Assembly: GCF_016545825.1 (NCBI RefSeq)
Contig: NC_052615.1
Coordinates: 16,856,520 to 16,920,519, forward strand
Length of the DNA: 64,000 bases
Source of the DNA: Eucalyptus grandis
Lineage: Eukaryota; Streptophyta; Magnoliopsida; Myrtales; Myrtaceae
Reading direction: 5' to 3'
A program made the translations under genes and the position numbers. A model generated the notes under the pieces. It saw only the letters and a list, made by a program, of their open reading frames with translations, was not told the origin of the DNA and ran no database searches. Position 1 is the stretch's first letter; every line of letters begins with the position of its first letter. Positions 9,824 to 21,735 of this stretch are shown here, one piece after another.

Positions 9824-11650
9824 TGTATAGATTGAGCAGTTTAACTTTTCTGTCAAAAATATCACAAAATTCGATTAATAATCTTGATTTCTGAATTTTT
9901 CAGTTTTAGGTTCTAGATTGACCAAAAACAAAATTACTCTTATTCTAGTCATAATTAAATATAGTTCATTCTTTGACATTTGGTTTAGGGACTCTTTGAA
10001 ATTTGTTTTAGCATTCAATTTTGAGATTTATTGAGTCAAAATATGAATTGCAGTTTTGAGCCCTAATTAGGGGACCAAAATTGATCCGTCATCACTTGCG
10101 AACGGACAATTGTTTCTCATTCATTTTCTTAAGATAAGTCCAAATTCAAGATGAATTTTGTGAAATTCACACAAGAACTCATCAATTTGAAAAATTTTAT
10201 CCTCCCAAGCATTAGAAAGTCAAGGAACTAAGCTTTAATTGACAAAATTCAAATTGACCCATTCATGGCTATGGTTTAATTTCATAAATTTAGGTCTAAT
10301 TTTAATATTAGGCTTAGATCCATTTTTACCTAAGTTTGAGAACTTCAATTTAAGGTCAATTTGAATGTGCTAAGTGATCTTACCTATGGGTAGCTCATTA
10401 GATAGGGCAATTGTGACACTAATTGAGTTCAATTTTGATTAACTTGCAATTGTACCCATTGAATTGCAAATTTTACCATTTTAGTCCTTTATGCCCAATT
10501 CAAAGCACTCATGGTTTTGACTCATTTTTTTCCATGATAATCATTTAATTAGGTCAATAAAAGACCTCTAGATCACATTCATAAAGTTTGATTAGCTTAA
10601 TTGTATCTTAATTGGTCAATTTCTTCATAAAAAGGATAAAATTCATTTTCAATTAGGTCTTTTAGGTGTCAAATTGCATAAATTTTTTACCCACAAGGGT
10701 CCTAAGTGGAAAAAATGGCAGGAACTGGACCAAACCGATCAAGAATCGGTCAAAATCCAGCTGAATCGGTCCAGTCAGTCTGACCGACCGCTGGCGAGAC
10801 TAGCTAGTTCGGGCCCTTGTCAGCCAGTTATTGGCCTCTGGCCACCGGTTCTAGAACCCTCTCAATCTGAATTTCACTTATACACCCTCAATTTCTCAAA
10901 ATTTTACAAATTAAGCCTCAAATTTCGTCAAATTACAAATTGACCTATAATTAGACATTTTGACGCAATTCTCGATTTTGGCTTGGTTTTTTGCAAATCA
11001 AACCCATTAGATCAATTACCCAACAACTCGAGATCATAATGGAGCCTTCGAAATGGATTTTTGACCGTTGGATCGAGATTTTGGCCATAGGATTGAACCG
11101 ACGGCCAGAATCGCTTAATGTAGGAGTATATAAGTGAAATCTCTTCTATTTTCAGCATAGGGGCTTCAGTTGCACGAATTTTCTCTTTCCTCAGCCTCTC
11201 TCTCTTTCATTTCTCCCTCTAAAATCCTACCCAAACAGCTCATTCTCTCTCTCTCTCTCTCTTTAAGTTTTGGTTTATCTCTTGGACCGACTCATCTTTT
11301 TTTTCTTGAGCCGGTGATTCAATTGATCCCAATCCAAGCCATAGTGACTTGATCTATATTCTTGGAGTCCCGATCATGATCTGGTGATTTGATCTGACTA
11401 ATCGCAATAGAAACCGACGAAAATCGCAACGAAGGTAACGATTCGAAGTTCGAATCCAATGAAGTGAGATCGAGTTAGTCGATCGGAGCTAGAATTCAAG
11501 ATTAGGAGCTTTTACATGCTTAATATTGATGAGTATGAATGCTGCAATGAGTTGTTGATGATTTGAATGATGATTGTGATTTTAAGCCTAATTTGTGATT
11601 TTCGTAGGCCTATACATAGGTTACTATTTTGGCCAAAACAAGGTCTGAAA
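9824..11650 (+). mobile_element. LTR-like retrotransposon remnant or solo LTR
   Basis: About 1.8 kb without coding potential. It has features typical of large plant Ty3/gypsy LTRs: a TG start right at the array edge, a long AT-rich 5' part, a mid-section of repeated 'ACCGATCAAGAATCGG'-type words (10,720-10,870), a TATA box (TATATAAG, 11127-11134), then a CT-rich leader (11,190-11,270) as expected downstream of an LTR transcription start. No second LTR, primer-binding site or gag/pol was found, and the 3' end is unclear. The call rests on organisation, not on a match. Confidence 0.4.
11127..11134 (+). promoter_or_regulatory. TATA box in the LTR-like element
   Basis: TATATAAG lies about 55 bases upstream of a pyrimidine-rich leader. 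Confidence 0.4.
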
Positions 11651-11769
11651 CGACCTCATTTGAGCTCAAGTCCTCTTAAGATTAGATAATAGACATCCTG
11701 AGTTTTGAAACGATAGGTCGCACGCCCAAAACGACCATCGTTTGGCCCTCCAAAAACACCTTTGAAGAT

Positions 11770-12260
11770 TAACGATTTTGTAGTAGTGTAGGTTTTTTTT
11801 TTTTTTTTTTTTTTTCAGTTCTAATTTAGTTCCACTTTCTGACTTTGTTATTTTTGTGCCGATCTCATGCGACGCCGCTTGAGGTCCACGTGACCTCAAG
11901 TGGTGTCGCCTAAGGTCTGCGAGCACTAGGCAACGTCACCTAAGGTCCACGCAACCTAGGCGATGCCACCTGGGTCACAGGTCGCACCACCCCCAAGCAG
12001 TGGTCACCGGGGACGCGCGACCCTCAAGCGGCGACGGCGGCTGCCAGAGAAGCCCGATGGGCGGGGAAGAAGAAGACAAAGTGGGAAGAGAAGATGAACA
12101 GTGACACGGTTGCATTTCCAAAATGTCCAATGCCCAAAGCACCTCCTCCCCAGCATTTAGCTTTTAGCATTCAGATGCCCACATTTGGCAAATGAGCTTT
12201 CAAAAACATTTGCTAAACATAAAAAAAATTTCCCCAAGGGACTTTAGGGACCCAAAGCCT
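11770..12260. mobile_element. Non-autonomous element with GC-rich core (degenerate)
   Basis: A 25-base T tract (about 11,790-11,815) and AT-rich flank precede a GC-rich core (11,865-12,060) with repeated CACGTGACCTCAAG- and CCTAAGGTCC-like words. AT-rich sequence with 'TTTGGCAAATGAGC'-type ends follows. The build is the same as the elements at 13.2, 39.9 and 62.5 kb. Ends and target duplication are not resolved. Confidence 0.45.
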
Positions 12261-12536
12261 CTTGCGAAAGTCGAACCAAACAGGGCCCAAATTGACCTAG
12301 TTTGGACTCGAGCTCTTCTAGGAAGATGTAGAAAACATTTAAAAGTTTCTAATCCCACTGATTTCATGCCAATCGCTCATCGTTTGGACCAATTTTCCTT
12401 TTCTTCAAAGTCAAATTACAGTCTGAATAAGGGATCAAATTCGAACCCTTGTTTCAACCCCTATCTGGACAAACTTTTGATATTTTTGTTTCATTTTTTT
12501 TTAATTTGGAATATGAACTTGGCCTCTTAATAAAAC

Positions 12537-13243
12537 TTGTTTGTCATCATGTTGGATATGTTGTGTGTAAATTTGATAATTTTTAGACATGTTCTGATAG
12601 ACTTCCTCCCGACTCTATTAAAAGTCGAACCACATATCGCAATGGTAAAGGCAATGGCTCATTTTTGGAATCTCATGAATTCCACCTTCATGTTTAATCA
12701 ATATGAATTGACCCCTACAATTGAGGAGTTCCGGAAAGCCAATGGGTTAGGTAAAGCTTCTTTAGGTTTCGCCACTCCTCTTATTGGTCAAGATCCAATA
12801 TCTCTTCTAAGTCAATTCCTCAATATCCCTACCGACAAAATTGAGGCTATTCTTAAAGGAATTCTCATTCAATGCTTCATAATTTCCTTGAATAACATTT
12901 CCTTAGCCTTAAACCTAAATCTGGGAATCAAATTCCTCGTGTCTTCCTACTCATGTTCTTTGGCTTTGTGGTATTCCCACAAACTCGAAAAATAATGGAT
13001 CCTTTAGTCACTCACATTGTCAACCAAGTTTGCGCTTTTAATAGTTTTACACACGTGATCCTTGCCGAAAATTTTGTGTCTCTTAATCATTTCAAAGCAA
13101 ATGGACAAGGAACTCTTAGAGCCCCATTAGGACTTCTCCAAATTTGGCTCTTTTCACATATCAAAGAATTTTTTTCTCTCCTCTTTTTTTCTTCTCTTTC
13201 TTTTCTTCTTCTTCTTTTTCTTCTTCCTTTTGGCCGGCCTTAG
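12537..13243 (+). pseudogene. Broken DUF7745-type (plant mobile-domain-like) ORF
   Basis: The first frame (12537-12995) contains 'VKAMAHFWN', 'FNQYELTPTIEEFRKANG' and 'LSQFLNI', matching the layout of plant DUF7745 proteins, where an 'ALxxFW' helix is followed by a 'LxPTxEEY' motif. The homology continues in the +1 frame from about 12,930 ('PRVFLLMFFGFVVFPQTRK', 12953-13243), the spot where DUF7745 proteins have a 'GLVIFP' helix. A frameshift at about 12,880-12,930 therefore splits the ORF. There is no plausible start, and the 3' end runs into a T-rich tract. Such ORFs are commonly found among plant repeats; function is unknown. Confidence 0.6.
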
Positions 13244-13836
13244 CCATGGCTGGCGCCAGCAACCGACCAAGTGAGGGTTGGCGACCTTGCTGGAGCGTCA
13301 CTAGCCCCTAGAGACGCTGGGCCACGGTGAGGCTCGACCTCGCTTGGACTGGGCGAGATCGACCTCGCCCAGATCTAGTGAGACCGAGCTTACCCAGCCA
13401 CCAATAAGGCTCGGCCTCGCCCGGCCTCCGGGCGGAGGCGAGCCTCGCGGTGCTTGCTAGGCCACCAGAAGGCTCAACCTCGCAAGATTTGGGCCTCGAC
13501 CTCGCCAGTGATCAAGCGAGACTCCGGTGAGCTCATCGGCCCTTGCCTAGCCGGTCACTAGCCGCCAGCGACCGCCCATAAAGAGGAAGAATGAGAGAAA
13601 AGAAAAAAGAAAAAAGACAAAAGAAAGAAGAAAAAAATAAAATATAATAAAAAATATTTAAAAATCAAAAGAAACAACAAAATTATACAATTTTACCAAA
13701 CACATTTCTTTCCCAGGAATAGAAATTTTTTGCAATTTTTATACTAAAAATTGTTTCCGAGAACGGAAACAAAACAAAAAAAAAAACTATTTCGTTTAAA
13801 AATTGTTCCCGAATGTAAGCGTTACCAAACGCACCC
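13229..13836. mobile_element. GC-core inverted-repeat element (right part)
   Basis: A GC-rich core (13,229-13,580) is built of 'GAGGCTCG/CGAGCCTC'-type words. An A-rich arm follows, ending in GTTACCAAACGCACCC (about 13,836), the complement of the GGGTGCGTTTGG terminus typical of plant hAT-like MITEs. The arm matches, in reverse, the sequence entering at 63,648-63,850. The left end is not clear. Confidence 0.55.
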
Positions 13837-13851
13837 TAAGAGAAAACAAAA

Positions 13852-14610
13852 GGAAAGTAGCAACACTTGCAACCACCTCCGGCAACGATCCGAACGACCA
13901 TATTTTAGTAGTCACTAGAGGCAGGCATCTTTGACGTCAATCGTGCTCTCCAGTGTTCACTGCAGTACATGTAGATATAGAACCATGACATTTCTTCTTT
14001 TTTTAATCTTTTGATTTTCAAACCTACTAATTCAAATTGTGTTTTTTCTTTTTTTTTTTTTTGCTAAGATCATCCCAATTTGTTAATTGCTCCATTATAA
14101 TGTGGTGCTCTATCTAGATAATATTATATAGTGAACTTTAAATGTGTTATATGGCGGGTACGAATAGATTGAACATAGAACTACATAAAGAAAAAAACAT
14201 CCAAATACGTTATGTTGAAAAAACCATTGAATCTATCTATGACTAACTCAAATTTTATTGGACCTAATCCATTCATTTGCCACGTCTAGACTCTAGCCAT
14301 TGTCGCAACCTTCGGCACGCATCAGTGGTCTCTCTTATTGCCCCTCTGTATATTTAGCACCAATAGTCGCAACCCCACTAAAAAATTGCAAACCTCGATC
14401 ATCTTCCTCTCCTCTCCCCTTCTACTCCCTTTCCATGGAAATATATAGAGCCGGTCAAGGTCGTCGCTTGATTCAATTGTTGGAATCCTCGAGTAGGACA
14501 AATAAAACGCCAACAATGCGAGTGGGCCCCCCACTCAAAACAAAACAGAAAATATAAAGGCCAAAGTCCAAAGTGGGACTGTACCTATACGAAGCCTTGT
14601 GGATTTCTTC
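13852..14610 (+). repeat. Upstream-region duplicate, copy A
   Basis: This segment matches 15,590-16,310 along its length: 'GACGTCAATCGTGCTCTCCA', 'TAATGTGGTGCTCTATCTA', 'GAACATAGAACTACA' and 'TTTCCATGGAAATATATAGAG' all recur in order about 1.72 kb downstream. Copy A ends about where its sequence diverges after CTATACGAAGCC. It leads not into a gene but into a Ty3/gypsy fragment. Confidence 0.85.
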
Positions 14611-14711
14611 CATTTTGTGATTTCGAATCTAAAATCTTTACATATTTTCCGTGTATCATGTGAGAAAAAGTAAGGTTTGACCAATTTTTCTATACTTGGA
14701 TTGGTCAAAGG

Positions 14712-14866
14712 CAGTGTTGAAGGAGGAGGACGCAAAAGAAAGCGGGATACTGAAAGAGGTGATCCAAGTCCTTGACGCCTTTCAAGGTGTGATGCCGTCC
14801 GAGCTGCCAAAGAAGTTGCCCCCTCAAAGAAAGTAGATCATCGGATCGAGCTCATGTCCAATGCTT
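14712..14866 (+). pseudogene. Ty3/gypsy polyprotein fragment
   Basis: The + frame reads 'EVIQVLDAFQGVMPSELPKK' and then 'LPPQRK', the segment that precedes the reverse transcriptase in plant Ty3/gypsy polyproteins. The expected next words 'VDHRIEL' follow in a shifted frame (GTA-GAT-CAT-CGG at about 14,834). The fragment is thus about 50 codons with a one-base frameshift, then lost. It sits just 3' of upstream duplicate A. Confidence 0.7.
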
Positions 14867-15589
14867 AACCGCCAACCATACCTCTGATTTTCATGTCAAC
14901 TAATTCAAATGGTGTTACCACCCAAGCCAATAAAATAATCATTTTACAAACAAATTATGGCATGCATTGAATAGGCCCATCTACTAAATTAGATAGGTAT
15001 GAGCTCTTAGCTTATTGGATTACCCTCTCTTCTACTAAGTTAGATATGTATATCATGGGATCAATCCTCCTACTCTCATCTCACCCCTTAAAATTTTTAC
15101 ACTAGGTTTAAGCCATAATCAAATATCTAGTTAAACTAGCGACAGGTTAATCAGGTTGACCAATTTCGCCAAATTTGACTAGGCCTTCTTCTTTTTTTTA
15201 ACCATCCAAGCTATTAACAAGATCGAACCATAAAATGATCTTCTTTCCAATCTAATAGGTTAAGCTAACCAGTCTAATATGGTTTGAGAACACTAAATTT
15301 AATTGTGGGTGGGCAAAAGTGTTAGCTCTACTTTTATAGGTGGCAAAATGATTTTAGAACATCTATTTTGACTTGTATATTGCTAGATATGATTATTTTT
15401 GGTTAATAGATTTTTGTTTATGAAATATGTTAAAATGGTCTAACAATAAGGCTCAACTATAATATGATCTCAATGGGTTTGAATCTACCTTATTTATGAT
15501 CTATATGGATCAAAACGTTGGGGAAAAAATAGTCCTGGGATTGGAAAAAGAAAGAGAAATTAAATAAATAAATAAAAATAGAGAGAGAG
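14867..15589. other. Intergenic, no feature seen
   Basis: AT-rich sequence with no reading frame or recognisable repeat. A short (GA)n run (about 15,581-15,595) sits at the start of duplicate B. Confidence 0.5.
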
Positions 15590-16310
15590 AGAGTAGCGAC
15601 ACTTCCTACAACCTCCGGCAGGCGGCAGAGATTGGATAGCCACATTGTAGTAGTCACAAGAGACAGGCATCTTTGACGTCAATTGTGCTCTCCAATGTTC
15701 GCTAAAGTACATGACATTTCTTCTTTTTTAAATTTTTTGATTTTCAAACTTGATAATTCAGATTTTTTTTTTTTTGTTAAGATCATCCTAATTTGTCAAT
15801 TGCTCCATTATAATGTGGTGCTTTATCTAAATAATATTATATAATGAAGCTTAAATGTGTTCTATGGCGGGTACAGATAGATTGAACATAGAACTACACA
15901 AAAGAAAAACACATCCATATAAAACTGATCGATCTATTTACGACTAACTCAAATCTTATCGGACCTAATCCATCCATTCGTCACGTCTAGACTATAGCCA
16001 CCATACCAACCTTTGGCACACATCGGCGGTCCCTCTCGTCGCCCTTCTGGATATTTAACACCACTAGTCTCAACCCCACCAGAAAATTCCAAACTTCGAT
16101 CATCTTCCTCTCCTCTGCCCTTCTACTCCCTTTCCATGAAAATATATAGAGCCGGCCAAGGTCGCCCCGTGATTCAATTGTCGGAATCCTCGAGTAGGAC
16201 AAATCAAACGGCAACCGAGCGAGCGGGGCCCCCCCACATAGAACAAAGCAGAAAATATAAAAGGTCAAAGTCCAAAGTGGGACTGTATCCATACGAAGCC
16301 GCGGGGAAAT
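15590..16310 (+). repeat. Upstream-region duplicate, copy B (promoter side of ubiquitin-like gene)
   Basis: This is the second copy of the 13,852-14,610 segment. It ends 100 bases before the TATA box of the ubiquitin-like gene, so it is that gene's distal promoter. The parallel ORFs in both copies (near 14,300 and 16,013) differ by many replacements and are probably not proteins. Confidence 0.85.
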
Positions 16311-16342
16311 TTCATGCGCAATCCCCTCCAACCCCACACGTA

Positions 16343-16416
16343 CACGTGTCCCCACATCGACCTTTCACAGGTTGATTTTTTTCCCGTTGACCGAGTCAAC
16401 CTCGCTGCTCTATAAG
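16343..16416 (+). promoter_or_regulatory. Core promoter of the ubiquitin-like gene: G-box, W-box pair, TATA
   Basis: CACGTG (16343-16348) is a G-box/ABRE core. GTTGACCGAGTCAAC (16386-16400) holds two head-to-head W-box cores (TTGAC). TATAAG (16411-16416) is the TATA box, with a CT-rich leader downstream. The combination suggests stress or WRKY/bZIP input; this is inferred from motifs only. Confidence 0.55.
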
Positions 16417-16617
16417 AAGCAAGGCCCACCAGCCCCCTGTATCTTCATCGCCATCTCTTCTAAAGCTCTTCAAAATCCCAAGCAACTCTCTGAAGCAAAG
16501 AAGAGGTTCGAACAAGATTGAGACTCCTCAACCTTGTTCTTCCCTCGGTGTTCTTCGGGTAACGTCTCGCGATCTTCGCAGGGTTCTTTAGGCCCTTGAT
16601 AACATATATTCATCACG

Positions 16618-17690
16618 ATGTTCAAGTTTAGTTACTGTCATCTATCCATGCAGACACAGATCCATGTGAAGACCTTAACGGGCAAGACCGTCATCATCGA
16701 AGTGGAGAGCTCGGAGACGGTCCACAACGTGAAGGTCAGAATACAGGACCAAGAAGGCATTCCCATGGATCAGCAGAAGCTGATCTTCGAGGCAAGGAGC
16801 TCAAGAACGACGTCCGGACGCTCGCCGAGTATGACGTTCACAGCGAGTCTGTGCTCCACCTCAATCTCTGTCAAAAGGCCAAAAGGAAAGGTATGTGGCG
16901 CTTTCTTGCTTTGGCACGGCGGCTTTCTAGGTGAATGTTTCGTAGCCTATGTAATTGTGTGTTGATGAATTATTATTGATGTGGTGAAGAGATCCACTGT
17001 TCTCGTACATCATGAAATAAGCTTATCCTGAGAGTTTGTCAATTGAAGAGGACGTGGACGACCTTGCTATTCTGCACAGCAAACCAAATCTAAGACCAAA
17101 TGTAAGGATTTTTTGACTTTTTGAATTAGCATATATGTTTTTTCCCCATTTTGAGAGCCTTGTATGAGCCTAAACATGGCAGCTGTATGAATGAATTTGA
17201 AGAATCTTGAAGGGATTTAGTGTACTGTACAAAATGATAGAGTCAAAGTTTAATGTGTACACTCAGTTTGTCGGCTGAATCGTCTTTGTCCAGAATCTAC
17301 ATGTTTAATATGTATGACCATTTCTATTGCTGAATGAGCAAGGGCTTTCAGCTTTAACGTAGATTGTGACAATGAGGGCGTAACAGAGTAAACACGACTT
17401 TGCGGAGGCTGTTTTTTCATTAGTTCATCGGAGAAATTAAGGAACATCCGCAGTTGAACTTTTTTTCATAGGCCAGTCGACCGGGACTCGCTGAAATCAT
17501 TCTTTTGTGATAGATATACGCCCTTACCGACGAGCGAAGGAGAGAATTTAGTGGACAGAGCATTGCCCTTTTGTATTCTTTTCATGGTGTGATCAAATGA
17601 CTCCAACTGCGTATTAATTATTCTTTAGTTTGTTTCTTGCTAGATGTATCTGCAGGTGAGGATGATACGGATATGGAATTAAAGATCTGA
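16618..17690 (+). pseudogene. Divergent ubiquitin-like gene with a one-base frameshift
   Basis: Met at 16648 (or 16618 upstream) starts 'HVKTLTGKT', '[20 protein letters not shown]' and 'DQQKLIF', clearly ubiquitin. At 16789-16794 one G is missing (GAGGCAAG for GAGGGCAAG). The remainder of the fold is in the next frame: '[20 protein letters not shown]' and '[13 protein letters not shown]'. Ubiquitin Lys48 is kept, Lys63 is Ser, Lys33 is Gln, and the C-terminal LRLRGG is replaced by LNLCQK, so it could not be conjugated through Gly-Gly. A GT donor at 16891 and AG acceptor before 17656 would add 'GEDDTDMELKI' and a stop (17688-17690). As it stands the frame runs to 16965 as a chimeric tail. It is either a pseudogene, a sequencing error, or a ubiquitin-fold gene rescued by splicing. 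Confidence 0.6.
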
Positions 17691-18275
17691 TGAAAGATCG
17701 ATACTCTCAAACCCTCCCAGACAGTTAACCATGTTAGTACTACTTAGTACTGATGTCATAACTCAAACTTGCGCTAGGTTGGACGCAAGATCAACACCAC
17801 ATCACTGTACACACGTTCTTCTACACACGTTCTTCAAGACTTTCATGTTGGCAGGCCTTACATGGTAGGAGTTCAGAGTTCTGTTGAACCATGAAGCCTT
17901 CGAAGGGGAAGGCTATTCATGTTCCTGATGCTTAAATTGACATGGGGGCTTTTGTTACTTCACATGGAAAATAAAATAAAAATCATTTGATTCGGTGGTA
18001 ATCAACAAGAATAATGGTTTCTAACCCCCCAAAAAAAAAAAAAAAAAAAAAAAAACAAGAAGAATGGTTTTTCCAAGAGATAATTCTTGAAAGATGAATG
18101 GTTTTGCAAGAGACAATTCTTGCCACCACATGATCGGTCAGCACCCATACGGCCACCAGGAAAGATGTCGACAAACACTGCCGTTGATTTTGACTTGCAC
18201 TGTTGAAAAGGTAGAAGTCAAATTTGTCTGCAATAATTCAACAATATGGACTAGTTCAAATTAGATTTCTCCCAA

Positions 18276-18277
<2 letters not shown>

Positions 18278-18325
<48 letters not shown>
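18278..18325. repeat. (TAA)16 microsatellite
   Basis: Uninterrupted TAA repeat of 48 bases, likely polymorphic. Confidence 0.95.
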
Positions 18326-18326
<1 letters not shown>

Positions 18327-18747
18327 GAACTTTGAATCAGATGGACAGGAGATGCGGAAGTCCGAATTTCAATTTCAGCTCTTGGGTTGGGATCCATCGG
18401 GATGAACTTTTTGAAAAGCAAATCTCGGAGGCCCATATCTTTTAATTAGAAGTAGTACGGGGTTGGGTTGACAAGTCGGTTTGAATCTGCCCAGAACACG
18501 AAAGTCCGTTTCAAATTGGGTTATCTTGAATTTGAATATAGTTTTCGGCTTTGGGTAGTTCCGGGGTCTTTCTCGAATGCATTGAGTGGAATCGGGTTGG
18601 ACTCAATAATCCTCGAGACATCTTTAGCTTCAGTCTCTTGGATAATATAGAAGTCAGGTTCTAGTTGGATAATACCAACTTAATTCCGGATCGTTTGGGT
18701 TTGGTTTTTCTTCAATTACTAGTTAAATGGTCAGATTCAATTAATAT

Positions 18748-19040
18748 GGGAAAATTATCTAAAAAATCTTAAATTTATCGCATTTTTGCCAATTCAGTCA
18801 TAAATTTTTCAATTTTGTTAATTCAACATTTTTACTTTTGCCAATCTTAAATCTATTGCACTTGGTAATCATTCTAACTATTAGGGTTAGTAGTTTATAA
18901 ATAAAAGGTAGTAAATTCTAAAGATGGCAAAAAAGACAAATAGAAGTAATAACTCGATACAAAAATTGATGAATTTAAGAAAAAAGAAAATAATTAAACG
19001 TCATTTTCTTGTAAGTTGGGGATTTTGATAGAGTTGAGAA
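18748..19040. mobile_element. Degenerate inverted-repeat MITE
   Basis: It begins GGGAAAATTATCTAAAAAATC and carries 'GCCAATTCAGTCATAAATTT', the terminal words of the family at 28.2, 33.5 and 41.7 kb. The right arm is decayed and the GC-rich core is missing. Confidence 0.45.
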
Positions 19041-21735
19041 TCTTCCATTATTAACAGTTGCTACTTCTGAATGAACGCATCCATGAACAGAGCATCTAAT
19101 TGTCACAATGAGATCATACATAGTTGAAGATTATATGTAATCCTTTGGCCAATATTAAAACCTTTATTGGGTTTTGTATCTCTATAGCTAGAGTTGGCAC
19201 TACGCCTCTCTATATCAAGGCTGATCAAATCAAATTATGATTCATCTTAACCGATAATCATAGTACATACCTATCGAATGCATATGGCATTTGGGCTAAT
19301 CAGGTGAGAGTCGAATGTGTAGAATCCCCCATTATATTATATAAATGAAATAACCACTGTCCTAACAACGCTGGCCAAACAAACTTGTGACAGCAACTAA
19401 AGATATCGAGATACTATGAAAAGGCATAAATCGCTAAAAGGTCAACCAAATCAAGTTGGAAATCTTATCTGTAAAGCATACTTTAGAATCGATGATCATA
19501 CAAAAATGCAAAAACAAAATAGGTCTTTCAAATTGCTGGTCAAGATTGGTAGGAAGCTGTAGCTGTTGATCATAAAGTTCAGAAGAATATAATAATATTT
19601 GCATTGCAGGAACATTTGCTACTATATAAAATTCTATATGATTCATTCAACCGGTTAGGCTCATTTGCTTTTAATCCTTCGTTATATAACTGTCCTACAC
19701 GGCCTCATTAGAGTTTAAGCACTGACAACCTCGTCGTTATGCAAAAAATAAAATAAATTAAATGAATGTTATTGTCGATCCGCTTTATCTAATCTTATTT
19801 AATTAAGAGCATGTTCAAGTGATTTATTAAACTTCAAATAATTGGAAAAAAAAAGTATTTGTGGGCCCCACACCTTTCCAAAATGAAAGGTGAGTGGGAC
19901 ATTAGTTAATAGGCTGCGTACTTATCTTGAAGATGATCATTTTTCCTGCAATAGTAAATGTAATTAAACAAAGTTTGAAAGTACGTTTTTTCTTGCTTGT
20001 CCCCACATCACCCACCTTCATCGATGCAGACATTACAACCACCGTACGAGAAATTTCTCTGTCGAGGTGTACTGTTTGTTCCATCTCTCTCTCTCTCTCT
20101 CTCGCCCCACCTCCATTTTGCCCTTTCTTCATTATTCATGTATTCTTAATCCAATTTGGACTTATCGGATGTTTATGACGGAATGTGTATATTGTTCTAC
20201 TTGAATGAAATAACCATTAAATTGGACCTACTAGTGTAAAGAGATCTACAAAAGTAGCTACCAACTAGGCACAGTTCGATAGATTGAGAACATGGTAATT
20301 GAGAATTCAATTTAACCTATATTAAAACTTGTGATGAGATGTCAAAATTCATGTTCTTATTAGATGGAGAAAAAAGAGATTGTGATGTAATTGATTCTAT
20401 TTATCACATCTGCAAGTGGAAAAGAAGTTCGAGTAGTAATTTCCAGTTGCGAGATACTAGTCAAGCTCTTTGAAGGCCTCTTCCGCTGCCACCCATTACA
20501 TCTTGGGATTTAGGTTGGGGACCTTTTGAGATTTTTACTTTCAAGCATTAATACCATTAAAAATCTCAAGCGAAACATCCATGACACATTAATCTAGACG
20601 AACTTTTATGTCACAAGAATCTTAAATTGATCTCTCAAGATATATTTACATTCTAACTAATTTTGTCGAATAGAAAAATTAAAGCTGATACTCTTGCTTT
20701 AAATCTACCCTTCATCATGATTTTCACCAAGTATCTCATCAAAATGCATACGTGTCACACAAGTAGAAAGCAAACGGATCTAACGTAGAGAATAATATTC
20801 TTAATAAGTATTTTAATGAAGTGTAGATTTGGGTCATAAATACTAGTTAGGTATTTTTTATGAGACGAAAATTAGTTGAGATAAATGGGTTATGGCATAT
20901 CAGCTTGGGAATTATAGGGTACTAAGTCGGTAATATCAACAGTGTTAACTCTAACTTAAATGCTAAGAGTGAAAATCAAAGCATGACTGAAAGGACAAAA
21001 ACCAGATGTCGTGCCTATCCTATGTGTCCCCCTTCAATGCAAGAACCATCTATCCTTATTGCCCATCCTACGTTAAAATCACTTTTAGTTCGTCGAGTCC
21101 TCGAATAATTTTAAAGGAGTTCGAGAATCATAACTGGTGAAGGTAGTTCCTGTGAATCTTTCTGCTGCAAGTGGGTGGAGATATGAAGAGCACACAGAAT
21201 CTGCTTTTTGATGGACATTGGAGGCCAGGACACTGCACAGAGCATATTTGTCCAGGTCCGGGAATTTCTTTATTGCACGTTCCCCTTATTTAATGCATGA
21301 ATTCCAGCAAAAGGCCAAAGGAAATAAATAATTTAGATAGAATTCCCAAAGGTAAAAGACAAGTCCAACCAATTCAACTACCTATCAGACCTGAAAAGAC
21401 TCCAGGCAGTAGCAGGAGCCACACACAGCTTCTTCCACACACAAGCTTCAACTACCAGTCTTCTCCTTCTTCTTCTTCTTCACCATCCATTCTTTGCTTG
21501 GCATTTCCATTTCCATTTTCAATTTTCTTTTATCTCAGTTCTTTTTCTTGTGGGAACATGGTTTCTCCAAGGTGTGTTTCTTCCATTATTAATACACGCC
21601 AGTACTTAAACCGCCTCCAAATTGCCCCAACAGCAAGTAAAATCCCCTCTCGGCTCCTCTTTCTTTTATGTACATTCCAAGAACAGCGACAGATAAGGCC
21701 CCGAGATCTGCAAGTCTTCTTCACACTACTCGCTG

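Larger units (their letters stand above)
17691..21250. other. Intergenic, mostly featureless
   Basis: No convincing gene on either strand. It contains an A25 tract (18031-18055), a (TAA)n microsatellite, a degenerate inverted-repeat element (18.75-19.04 kb) and a CT run (20,086-20,103). Short ORFs are chance frames. Confidence 0.6.

Noticed and set aside
14300..16375. Similar ~85-120 codon frames in both upstream duplicates
   Set aside because: Similarity is at DNA level; the frames have many replacements and different ends, so they are not proteins.
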